From: [Streptosporangium] indianense
Lineage (GTDB): Bacteria > Actinomycetota > Actinomycetes > Streptomycetales > Streptomycetaceae
Length of the DNA: 36,267 nucleotides
Direction: 5' to 3'
Assembly (NCBI RefSeq): GCF_021474405.1
Contig: NZ_JAKEIO010000075.1
Location: 1 to 36,267, forward strand
The position numbers and the translations under genes are program-made. Below, one piece after another: positions 24,557 through 31,978 of the stretch. The notes under the pieces are model-generated. The model saw only the letters and a program-made list of their open reading frames with translations. It did no database searches and was not told the DNA's origin. Position 1 is the stretch's first letter. Every line of letters begins with the position of its first letter.

Positions 24557-24778
24557 CTACTTCTTGGAGCCGGCGGCCTTGCCGAAGCGGGCCTCGAAGC
24601 GGGCCACACGGCCACCGGTGTCGAGGATCTTCTGCTTGCCCGTGTAGAACGGGTGGCACTCGGAGCAGACATCGGCGCGGATGGTGCCGGACTCGATGGT
24701 GCTGCGGGTGGTGAACGACGCGCCACAGGTGCAGCTGACCTGCGTCTCGACGTACTCGGGGTGGATGTCGCGCTTCAA
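24557..24778 (-). CDS. rpmE: 50S ribosomal protein L31, zinc-binding form
   Basis: The 73-residue ribosomal protein bridges the subunits. It is the C+ form, with zinc ligands Cys16 and Cys18 (SCTCG) and Cys38 and Cys41 (VCSECHPFYTGKQK). The alternative C- form lacks these and is usually under Zur control. The start is TTG at 24778 with GGAG 6 nt upstream; no other start fits the conserved MKRDIHP N-terminus. A leader of about 97 nt contains a small hairpin, and upstream is a good SigR-type promoter. The known S. coelicolor rpmE belongs to the SigR regulon, and its cysteines make a link to disulfide stress sensible. Confidence 0.96.
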   Translation of the reverse strand: MKRDIHPEYVETQVSCTCGASFTTRSTIESGTIRADVCSECHPFYTGKQKILDTGGRVARFEARFGKAAGSKK

Positions 24779-24850
24779 GGTGTCTCCTAGTTTCGGGAGG
24801 GCGCCGGGTCGCCGCCGCGGGATGCGGGAGCGTGAACCGGGGCCGACGTA

Positions 24851-24868
24851 CCAGTCTGCCAGGACTGG
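24851..24868 (-). promoter_or_regulatory. Small hairpin in the rpmE leader
   Basis: CCAGTC (24851-24856) pairs with GACTGG (24863-24868) over 6 nt. It lies just downstream of the predicted SigR start site. Confidence 0.35.
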
Positions 24869-24881
24869 GGCCTACTCCCAA

Positions 24882-24907
24882 AACCGGGGGTTGCCGTCGT
24901 TTGTTCC
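24882..24907 (-). promoter_or_regulatory. SigR-type promoter of rpmE (GGAAC-N18-GTT)
   Basis: On the minus strand GGAAC (24907-24903), exactly 18 nt and GTT (24884-24882) match the SigR consensus GGAAT/C-N18/19-GTT. The start would fall near 24875, about 97 nt before the rpmE start. Confidence 0.72.
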
Positions 24908-24973
24908 CTGCGGGCCGCCCGCGGCTGATCGCGCCCACGCGGCGGAGCCGCACACCGCCACGGTCCCGCGGCC

Positions 24974-26110
24974 TTACGGGGCGCTCACGACACCCTTGGC
25001 CTCACCTGTCGCCGCTCCCGACGTCGCCGACTTCGGGGTCGGCTTGTCCTGCTCCAGGGCCTTCCAGATCTCGTCGGCCTTCTTCTTCCGGAGGAGGACG
25101 CGGTTGGGGTCGGCCGGGTCGTAGGCCACCGGCATCGTGACCATGTGCATCTGGGACGGGCTGATGCCCTTGAGGCCGTTGGCGAAGGAGGCGAGCCTGT
25201 TGACCGAGCCGAGGTCGGAGTCCGCCGTCACCGTCTTGGTCGCGGTTTCCGCGAGGTCGAGCAGCTTCTTCGGGTTCGAGAAGACGCCGACGTCCTTGAT
25301 CTGGCTGACCAGGGCCTTGATGAAGGCCTGCTGGAGCTGGATGCGGCCCAGGTCGGAGCCGTCGCCGACGCCGTGCCGGGTGCGGACCAGACCGAGGGCC
25401 TGCCTGCCGTCGAGCGTGTGGGTGCCGGCCTTGAGCTGCAGATGGCTCTCGGGGTCGTCGATGCTCTTGGTCGTGGTGATCTCGACGCCGCCGAGGTCGT
25501 CGATGAGCTTCTGGAAGCCGGCGAAGTCGACCTCCAGGTAGTGGTCCATGCGCAGGTCGGTGATCGACTCGACGGTCTTCACGGCGCAGGCGGCCCCGCC
25601 GGTGGAGTAGGCGGAGTTGAACATCACGCTCTGGGCGGCGGGGTGGTCGTTGCCCTGGGTGTCCGTGCACGCGGGGCGGTCGATCAGGGTGTCGCGCGGG
25701 ATGGAGACGACACTGGCCTTCTTGTGGCCCTTGTAGAGGTGCACGATCATCGCCGTGTCGGAGCGGGCGCTGCCGTCGTCGGTGCCGCCGCCGAGCTTCT
25801 TGTTGCCCCCGGCGCGGGTGTCGGAGCCGAGGACCAGGATGTTCTCCGAGCCGTTGTCGGCCTTCTTGGGCCGGTCCGTGCCGAGGGCCTGGTCGATGTC
25901 GACGCTCTTGAGGTTGCCGTTGAGCTTGAAGTACAGGTAGCCGGCTCCGGCGCCGCCCAGCACGACGATGCCCGCGGTGGTCCAGGCCGTGATCATCAGG
26001 CCCTTGCGGCGTCTCGGAGGCTTGCGCCGCCGGCCCTTGACGCCGTGACGCGCTCCGTCGGTGCCGTTGCTATCCGGTATGCCCGGATCCGGCGTGCTCT
26101 CGGCAGACAT
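24974..26110 (-). CDS. LytR-CpsA-Psr (LCP) family cell-wall glycopolymer ligase
   Basis: The 378-residue membrane-anchored enzyme should join lipid-linked glycopolymers to peptidoglycan outside the membrane. A basic cytoplasmic N-terminus (RRRKPPRRRKG) leads to one membrane helix (about 39-60). The LCP domain then begins at SENILVLGSDTRAG. Conserved residues are visible in ARSDTAMIVHL (Arg/Asp for pyrophosphate and Mg2+), SIPRDTLID and LGLVRTRHGVGDGSDLGRIQLQQ. A Cys-containing insert (PACTDTQGNDHP ... GGAACAVKTVES) is common in actinobacteria. The ATG at 26110 has GAGGAGT at 6 nt. No clear LytR_C domain is present. The WecA-like gene 5 kb away could act in the same polymer pathway. Confidence 0.93.
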   Translation of the reverse strand: MSAESTPDPGIPDSNGTDGARHGVKGRRRKPPRRRKGLMITAWTTAGIVVLGGAGAGYLYFKLNGNLKSVDIDQALGTDRPKKADNGSENILVLGSDTRAGGNKKLGGGTDDGSARSDTAMIVHLYKGHKKASVVSIPRDTLIDRPACTDTQGNDHPAAQSVMFNSAYSTGGAACAVKTVESITDLRMDHYLEVDFAGFQKLIDDLGGVEITTTKSIDDPESHLQLKAGTHTLDGRQALGLVRTRHGVGDGSDLGRIQLQQAFIKALVSQIKDVGVFSNPKKLLDLAETATKTVTADSDLGSVNRLASFANGLKGISPSQMHMVTMPVAYDPADPNRVLLRKKKADEIWKALEQDKPTPKSATSGAATGEAKGVVSAP

Positions 26111-26242
26111 GTACTCCTCAGCTCTTCTACGGTCGCTTACCCCCTGCGGTCAGTGCCAGGCGTGTCCGAAAAGAACCTTCCTCGCACCATCGTCGCCCCA
26201 CCTGGTCAGACGGGGAAACTCGGGAAAGGGTTGCACAACGGA

Positions 26243-26273
26243 CTGTGCCCACCGTGTACGACGGTGGGCACAG
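26243..26273 (-). terminator. Perfect 13-bp terminator after the S1 protease gene
   Basis: CTGTGCCCACCGT (26243-26255) pairs with ACGGTGGGCACAG (26261-26273) over a 5-nt loop, 44 bp after the protease stop. No long T-tract follows. Confidence 0.8.
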
Positions 26274-26316
26274 AGCGTGTTCGGCGCGGCGGGGCGAACC
26301 CCACTCACCTGCAATG

Positions 26317-28104
26317 TCAGCCGAAGATGTCGTACTGCTTGAAATCGGTGCCGACGGACTTGCGTGTGGCAAAGATCTCGCTGGTCCCCTTGCCGGTGCC
26401 GGCGTACAGGTAGAGCGTGCCGCCGGGGGTGCGGGCGAGGAAGTCGGCCTTGCCGTCGCCGGTGACGTCACCGGGGGCGTCAAAGGCGTTGTAGCCGTCC
26501 CACGTGCGCACCTTGACCCGGGCCGAGAAGGCGCCCGAGCCGGCCTTGCCGGTGCCCTTGTACAGGTAGAGGGCGCTGCCGGACTTGGCGCGGGCGATCA
26601 GGTCGGTCTTGCCGTCCCCGTTGAAGTCGCCCTTGCCGCGCACGGAGTTGTACTGGTTCCAGCCGGAGCCGACCTGCACGCGGGTCGCGAAGGTGCCGTT
26701 GCCCTTGCCCGGGTAGATCCACATCACGCCCGCCGAGTCGACGGAGAGCATGTCGGGCAGGTAGTCACCGGTGACGTCCCCGGGGGTGATGATCCGGGTG
26801 CGGGTCTTCCAGTTGTCGGCGATCTGCTTGGTGGTGCCCGTACGGCCGGAGGCCCAGAAGACGTCGCCGTCGCTGCTGCGCCGGTAGACGAGGTCCTGGT
26901 AGCCGTCGCGGTCGAGGTCCGTCTGCAGGACGACGTTCACGCCGTCCCAGTTGCCCCAGGACTGGCGGGCGGCGAACGAGGTGCCCGTGGAGTCCTTGGA
27001 GTAGCCGGTCTTGGTGGAGGCGTTGCGCACCCACAGGTCGGCCTTGCTGTCGCCGCTGAGGTTGGCGTCGTCGACGCGCGGGTAGGCGGCGCCGACGTAC
27101 GTGCTGACCTTGCTGAAGACGCTGTAGGCGCCCTTGGCGACGCAGTCGGTGACTCCCCAGGACACGACACCGACGATCCGGTTGTTCACGACGAGGGGAC
27201 CGCCGGAGTCGCCGTTGCAGGCGGAGACGGTGCCGGCGTCGCTGCCGGTGGCGGGCTTGCCCGCGCAGACCATGTGGCCCTTGACGAAGTCACTGCCGTA
27301 CGCGCCGGAGCAGGTCGTGTCGGACTGCATGGGCAGCGTGGCGGTCTTCAGCGTCTCGGAGATGTCGTCGCTGGTGGAGCTGGTGCGGCCCCAGCCGTAG
27401 AGCTTGGCACTGGTGCCGGCCTTGTACGACGTGGTGTCACCGGACGTCGTCATGCGGATGGGCGTGGCCTTGACCGCCGTGTCGAGCGTCAGCACCGCGA
27501 TGTCGTTGTCGATGGTCGTCGCGCTGTACGACGGGTGGTTCCACTGCCGCCAGACCGCCGTGGCGGTGCCGCCGTGCAGGTCGGTGCCGTTGTCCGAGGG
27601 CAGCTGGGAGGTGCCGGTGACGACGGCGCCGTTGGCCTTCCAGTTGTAGCCCTTGACGCAGTGCGCGGCGGTGAGGATCTTCGTCGGCGCGACGACGGCG
27701 CCGCCGCAGAAGAAGCCGATGTCGTCGCCGGTGGAGGCGGTGCCCCGGTCGTCGAAATAGAGGAGCTGCGCCATCCACGGAGCCGTGCTGATGGTGGTCT
27801 CGTTGCCGCCGATGACCTTCGGGTCGATGCTGCCGGCGACGGTGCCCGCGGTGAGCGCGGTCTTGCCCGTCTCGCCGGCGACGTCGTCACCGGCCATGGC
27901 GCCCGCGACGCGCTGCTGCAGCTCGGCGGACGACGGCGAGTCGGCGGCGGGCCTGACCTTCGGCTCCGGCAGCGAAGTGGCCGCACCGGCGGACGTCGTC
28001 AGCAGTGCGCCGGCCACGGCGGCGGCGACACCGGCCGCGGCGACGGGCAGTGCGATGCGTATCCGGCGTCTGTGCCGACCGCCCCCGGGCATGGGTGTAC
28101 CCAC
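26317..28104 (-). CDS. Secreted S1-family serine protease with FG-GAP/VCBS repeats
   Basis: The 595-residue protein has a basic N-terminus and hydrophobic segment (16-35), ending near SAGAATS as a signal peptide. A pro-region runs to about residue 97, where KVIGGNETTIS marks the activation site. The protease has His148 (LTAAHC), Asp201 (DNDIAVL) and Ser300 (CNGDSGGP). The residue six before Ser300 is Ser294, so the primary pocket is chymotrypsin-like rather than trypsin-like. From about 345 there are five repeats with Ca-binding loops such as DLDRDGYQD, GDVTGDYLPD, GDFNGDGKTD and GDVTGDGKAD, forming a beta-propeller-like adhesive domain. The start is GTG at 28104 with GGGGGGA 5 nt upstream. 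The gene stands alone between terminators. Confidence 0.93.
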   Translation of the reverse strand: MGTPMPGGGRHRRRIRIALPVAAAGVAAAVAGALLTTSAGAATSLPEPKVRPAADSPSSAELQQRVAGAMAGDDVAGETGKTALTAGTVAGSIDPKVIGGNETTISTAPWMAQLLYFDDRGTASTGDDIGFFCGGAVVAPTKILTAAHCVKGYNWKANGAVVTGTSQLPSDNGTDLHGGTATAVWRQWNHPSYSATTIDNDIAVLTLDTAVKATPIRMTTSGDTTSYKAGTSAKLYGWGRTSSTSDDISETLKTATLPMQSDTTCSGAYGSDFVKGHMVCAGKPATGSDAGTVSACNGDSGGPLVVNNRIVGVVSWGVTDCVAKGAYSVFSKVSTYVGAAYPRVDDANLSGDSKADLWVRNASTKTGYSKDSTGTSFAARQSWGNWDGVNVVLQTDLDRDGYQDLVYRRSSDGDVFWASGRTGTTKQIADNWKTRTRIITPGDVTGDYLPDMLSVDSAGVMWIYPGKGNGTFATRVQVGSGWNQYNSVRGKGDFNGDGKTDLIARAKSGSALYLYKGTGKAGSGAFSARVKVRTWDGYNAFDAPGDVTGDGKADFLARTPGGTLYLYAGTGKGTSEIFATRKSVGTDFKQYDIFG

Positions 28105-28168
28105 GTATGTCCCCCCTCGGGATCACAAGTTCGAAGAGAGCGTGATCCTACCCGCACACGAACAGCAC

Positions 28169-28201
28169 AGAGGGCCGCCCCTGTTCGGGGAGCGGCCCTC
28201 T
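28169..28201 (-). terminator. rho terminator hairpin
   Basis: AGAGGGCCGC (28169-28178) pairs with GCGGCCCTCT (28192-28201), and CCC can pair with GGG inside the loop. It lies about 45 bp after the rho stop and before the protease promoter region. Confidence 0.78.
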
Positions 28202-28210
28202 TGCGCAGTC

Positions 28211-28252
28211 CTTACCTGAGGCGGCTTACCTCAGCCGGCTCACCTCAGTCGC
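28211..28252. repeat. Three tandem copies of a 14-bp unit at the end of rho
   Basis: CTTACCTGAGGCGG, CTTACCTCAGCCGG and CTCACCTCAGTCGC follow each other. The last covers the rho stop codon (28247-28245). CTGAGG and CCTCAG units can also pair as short hairpins. Confidence 0.55.
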
Positions 28253-30287
28253 CGTTGCCCGGCGTCGGGGTGGTCTTCTGGATCTGCATCAGGAACTCGA
28301 CGTTGGACTTCGTCTGCTTCATCTTGTCGAGGAGCAGCTCGATGGCCTGCTGCTGGTCGAGCGCGTGCAGCACCCGGCGCAGCTTCCAGACGACCGCGAG
28401 CTCCTCGTTGCCGAGCAGGATCTCTTCCTTGCGGGTACCGGACGCGTCGACGTCCACCGCCGGGAAGATGCGCTTGTCGGCGAGCTTCCGGTCGAGCTTG
28501 AGCTCCATGTTGCCGGTGCCCTTGAACTCCTCGAAGATCACCTCGTCCATGCGGGATCCGGTGTCGACCAGGGCCGTGGCGAGGATGGTCAGCGAGCCGC
28601 CGTCCTCGATGTTGCGGGCCGCACCGAAGAAGCGCTTCGGCGGGTACAGCGCCGTCGAGTCGACACCACCGGACAGGATGCGGCCGGAGGCCGGGGCGGC
28701 GAGGTTGTACGCACGGCCCAGGCGGGTGATCGAGTCGAGCAGCACGACCACGTCGTGACCCAGCTCCACCAGGCGCTTGGCGCGCTCGATGGCGAGCTCG
28801 GCGACCGTGGTGTGGTCCTCGGCGGGGCGGTCGAAGGTCGAGGAGATGACCTCGCCCTTCACCGACCGCTGCATGTCGGTGACCTCTTCCGGACGCTCGT
28901 CGACGAGGACGACCATCAGGTGGCACTCGGGGTTGTTGTGGGTGATCGCGTTGGCGATCGCCTGCATGATCATGGTCTTGCCGGTCTTCGGCGGGGCCAC
29001 GATCAGACCGCGCTGGCCCTTACCGATCGGCGACACGAGGTCGATGATGCGGGTGGTGAGCACGCCCGGGTCCGTCTCCAGGCGGAGGCGGTCCTGCGGG
29101 TACAGCGGGGTGAGCTTGTTGAACTCCGGGCGGCCGCGGCCGTGTTCGGGCGCCATGCCGTTGACGGAGTCCAGGCGCACCAGCGCGTTGAACTTCTCGC
29201 GCCGCTCGCCTTCCTTGGGCTGGCGGACCGCGCCGGTGATGTGGTCGCCCTTGCGCAGGCCGTTCTTGCGGACCTGGGCGAGGGAGACGTACACGTCGTT
29301 CGGACCCGGCAGGTAGCCGGAGGTCCGGATGAACGCGTAGTTGTCGAGGATGTCGAGGATGCCCGCGACGGGGATCAGGACGTCGTCCTCGTTGATCTGC
29401 GGCTCGGTGGCCATGTCGTCGCGGCCGCGACGGCCACGACGGTCGCGGTAGCGGCCGCGACGGCCACGGCGGCCGCCCTCGAAGTCGTCGTCGTCCTGCT
29501 GGCCGCGGTCCTGGCGGCCGCCGCCCTGCTGGTTCTGCTGCTGGCCGCGCTGGCCGCCGCCCTGCTGGTCGTCGCCCTTGCCGCCGCGGCGGTCACGGTC
29601 CCGGCCGCCCCGGTCACGACGGTCGCGACGACGGCCCTCGCCGCCGTCACCGCCGTCGGACTTGGCGTCGTTGTTCTGGGACTGCTGCTGCGACTGCGCC
29701 GGCGTCTCGGCCTTGGTGTCGTTCTTCGCCTCGGCGACGACGGTCTCCGTGGCGGAAGCGGGGGCTCCGGCCTCGGCGGTGGCCCGGCGGCGACGGCGCT
29801 CGGGGGCGTCCTCGCCCGCGCTCGCGCGGGACCCGTCGCGGGAGGGGCCGCCGGCCGGCTGGCCGGGGATCTCGATCTGCTGCTGCGCCACGGCCTTCTC
29901 GGCCTGGTCCGCGGGGGCCGGGGAGGCCTCCTGCGCGTCCGCCTTCTTGTCCGCCTTCTCGGCGTTGTCGCCCGTACGGGTCCGCGAGGTGGCGCGGCGC
30001 TTGGGCTTGGTCTCGGCGGGGGCGTCGGCCTTCGCGGCCGGAGCGGCGCCGCCGGACGCCTGTGCCTCCTTGATGACCTCGATCAGCTGGCTCTTGCGCA
30101 TACGCGCGGTGCCCCTGATGCCGAGGCCGGATGCGACCTGCTGCAGCTCGGCCAGCACCATGCCCTCGAGGCCGGTACCGCGGCGCCGCCGGGAGCCGGC
30201 ACCGGTGGCAGGCGCGGAGGCGTCCGTGGCGGGCGCGGCAGCGGTCTCCTCGACACGTGCGCCCATCAGATCGGTGGTGTCGCTCAC
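28245..30287 (-). CDS. rho: Transcription termination factor Rho
   Basis: The 680-residue RNA-dependent ATPase ends untranslated transcription. The N-terminal helical Rho_N part (about 38-76) is followed by a 220-residue insert (about 78-298). The insert begins Ala/Lys-rich and ends with many Arg, Gly, Gln and Asp residues (for example RRDRRDRGGRDRDRRGGKGDD), as in actinobacterial Rho, where it adds RNA-binding capacity. The cold-shock-like RNA-binding domain spans about 300-356 and the ATPase has Walker A APPKTGKT (431-438), VDERPEEVTDM and the Q/R-loop region. The start is GTG at 30287 with GAAGGA at 7 nt. A 400-bp leader with structure lies upstream, and Rho is known in other bacteria to limit its own synthesis there. 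Confidence 0.97.
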   Translation of the reverse strand: MSDTTDLMGARVEETAAAPATDASAPATGAGSRRRRGTGLEGMVLAELQQVASGLGIRGTARMRKSQLIEVIKEAQASGGAAPAAKADAPAETKPKRRATSRTRTGDNAEKADKKADAQEASPAPADQAEKAVAQQQIEIPGQPAGGPSRDGSRASAGEDAPERRRRRATAEAGAPASATETVVAEAKNDTKAETPAQSQQQSQNNDAKSDGGDGGEGRRRDRRDRGGRDRDRRGGKGDDQQGGGQRGQQQNQQGGGRQDRGQQDDDDFEGGRRGRRGRYRDRRGRRGRDDMATEPQINEDDVLIPVAGILDILDNYAFIRTSGYLPGPNDVYVSLAQVRKNGLRKGDHITGAVRQPKEGERREKFNALVRLDSVNGMAPEHGRGRPEFNKLTPLYPQDRLRLETDPGVLTTRIIDLVSPIGKGQRGLIVAPPKTGKTMIMQAIANAITHNNPECHLMVVLVDERPEEVTDMQRSVKGEVISSTFDRPAEDHTTVAELAIERAKRLVELGHDVVVLLDSITRLGRAYNLAAPASGRILSGGVDSTALYPPKRFFGAARNIEDGGSLTILATALVDTGSRMDEVIFEEFKGTGNMELKLDRKLADKRIFPAVDVDASGTRKEEILLGNEELAVVWKLRRVLHALDQQQAIELLLDKMKQTKSNVEFLMQIQKTTPTPGNGD

Positions 30288-30688
30288 GAAGGGTCCTTCC
30301 CTGGAGCGGACGTCGGCCTGTCTGGCTCGGCGACCGGTTGTGCTGTCCGACTTCGGTCCGTGTGGTGGAACCGTGCCGGGGCGGTGGTCCGCCTAAGCGG
30401 CGGAGGAATCTGGTGATGGCGCTTCCTTGAGCCGTGGCACCCAGTGTCAGTGTCACGCGGCGTGGTCGCACCGGTTCCGGAGCGTGCCCTGCGCCCCGCT
30501 CAGTGTCCTCGTACGGCGTACGGTCCGACGTACGGAACACAGTGCGGCTTGGGGGGCTCCCGGAAGAATGTCTGTCCCGGACGGGGACACGAGGCACCTC
30601 GCCATGGTGGGGTCGGGTGCAGACTTGAGGTTAACACTACCGGATCCAACAAACATTCCCCCTCTCGAAATCCGGTAATCGAGCGCTT
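30288..30688 (-). promoter_or_regulatory. Long rho leader and promoter region
   Basis: This 401-bp gap between thrB and rho holds no convincing gene. A -10-like TAGTGT (30639-30634) lies about 345 nt before the rho start, so the transcript would have a leader of about 340 nt. Structured parts are TGTCCC/GGGACA around 30570-30590 and three CGTACGG copies at 30510-30535. The minus-strand reading frame of 67 codons starting at 30656 begins upstream of that -10 and is not supported. Confidence 0.45.
30510..30535. repeat. Three copies of CGTACGG in the rho leader
   Basis: CGTACGG occurs at 30510-30516, 30517-30523 and 30529-30535. Each contains the palindrome CGTACG, so the copies can pair with each other in the RNA. 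Confidence 0.6.
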
Positions 30689-31618
30689 TCAGATGTCACC
30701 GGAGGTCGCGAGCGGCAGCACGCTCGCGCCCTTCTGGTCCAGGCGCAGCCGGTTCGCGGCCCAGTCCGCGCCCGCCAGGGCCTCGACCTTGTCGGCGGTC
30801 TCCGCGTCGGCCAGCGCCATGACCGTCGGCCCGGCCCCGGAGATGACCGCGGGGATGCCGTCGCCGCGCAGCCGCTCCACCAGTGCCGCGCTCTCGGGCA
30901 TGGCGGGGGCGCGGTACTCCTGGTGCAGGCGGTCCTCGGTGGCCGGCAGCAGCAGTTCGGGGCGGCGGGTCAGGGCCTCGACGAGCAGGGCGGCGCGGCC
31001 GGCGTTGGCGGCGGCGTCGACGTGCGGGACGGTACGCGGGAGCAGGCCGCGCGCCGTTTCGGTGAGGACCGGCTTTCCGGGGACGAAAACCACCGGAACG
31101 ATGGAATCCGAGGGGTCCATCCTGATCGCGCGGGCCGCGCCGCCCTCCATCCAGGACAGCGTGAAGCCGCCCAGCAGGCACGCGGCGACGTTGTCGGGGT
31201 GGCCCTCGATCTCGGTGGCGAGCTCCAGCAGCGCGGTGTCGTCGAGCTTGGCGTCGGCCCCTATGGTCACGGCGCGGGCGGCGACGATCCCGGCGCAGAT
31301 GGCGGCCGAGGACGAACCGAGGCCCCGTCCGTGCGGAATGCGGTTGGCGCAGACGATCTCCAGACCGCGCGGCTGTCCGCCGAGCAGGTCGAAGGCGGTG
31401 CGCAGGGAGCGGACGAGCAGGTGCTTCTCGTCGCGTGGGAGCGTTTCGCTTCCCTCACCCGCGATGTCGATGTGCAGCCCGGAGTCGGCCACCCGGACGA
31501 CGACGTCGTCGTACAAGCCCAGCGCGAGGCCGAGGGCGTCGAAGCCCGGGCCGAGGTTGGCGCTGGTGGCGGGGACGCGCACCCGGACGGCGGCGGCGCG
31601 GAACGCTGGACCGGCCAT
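30689..31618 (-). CDS. thrB: Homoserine kinase
   Basis: The 309-residue GHMP kinase phosphorylates homoserine with ATP, giving the substrate of ThrC. The N-terminal motif VRVPATSANLGPGFDALG and the ATP loop PHGRGLGSSSAA (95-106) are typical. The late segment ISGAGPTVMAL is the third GHMP motif. The ATG at 31618 was chosen because homologues begin close to AVRVRVPATSANLG; AAGGAG is 12 nt upstream, a rather wide spacing. It follows hom and thrC but is cut off from them by a 19-bp hairpin and a 360-bp gap, so it probably has its own promoter. Confidence 0.95.
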   Translation of the reverse strand: MAGPAFRAAAVRVRVPATSANLGPGFDALGLALGLYDDVVVRVADSGLHIDIAGEGSETLPRDEKHLLVRSLRTAFDLLGGQPRGLEIVCANRIPHGRGLGSSSAAICAGIVAARAVTIGADAKLDDTALLELATEIEGHPDNVAACLLGGFTLSWMEGGAARAIRMDPSDSIVPVVFVPGKPVLTETARGLLPRTVPHVDAAANAGRAALLVEALTRRPELLLPATEDRLHQEYRAPAMPESAALVERLRGDGIPAVISGAGPTVMALADAETADKVEALAGADWAANRLRLDQKGASVLPLATSGDI

Positions 31619-31978
31619 CGCTCGATGACTCTCCTTGAGCTGCGGTGATGATCGAATGACGTGGGGTGGACATTCGATGGCGTACGAGAACCCTGGGGGC
31701 CGCCGCCGACCGGGACGGCCGGCCGCTGCCCGGCCGCGGAGACGGCGCGGCGCCCCGCTCATGCGCAGGCATATGCGGCGGGCGGGTTCGGTACAGCCTA
31801 TCGAAGGAAGGTTCTGTGACGACATAGGGCGCACAGGAGGCGCACGATGCGTGTCGTAAGCCCCCTGTGCACCCCCCGTAGGGAACTTCCCCCGGCAAGC
31901 GCGGTCTTACGCCCGGCCATGCCGGGCGTAAGACCGGCGCTCGGTGCATCGGCGCACGTCAGGCCGGTTCGAGCGCCG
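31619..31978 (-). promoter_or_regulatory. thrC-thrB intergenic region
   Basis: The 360-bp gap contains the thrC terminator (31899-31940) and probably the thrB promoter. On the minus strand TTCGATAGGCTGTACC near 31805-31790 offers TAGGCT as a -10, with no clear -35. An imperfect palindrome of CATGCGC and ATATGCG lies near 31760-31775. No gene is supported here. Confidence 0.35.
31899..31940 (-). terminator. Strong thrC terminator (15-bp perfect stem, 19 bp with one bulge)
   Basis: GGTCTTACGCCCGGC (31903-31917) pairs perfectly with GCCGGGCGTAAGACC (31921-31935) over CAT. GCGC arms extend it by 4 bp past a bulged G. It begins about 38 bp after the thrC stop. Confidence 0.85.

Noticed and set aside
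30453..30656. 67-codon ORF in the rho leader as a leader peptide
   Set aside because: Its ATG lies upstream of the best -10 box, spacing to the GA-rich stretch is too short, and the peptide has no recognisable feature.
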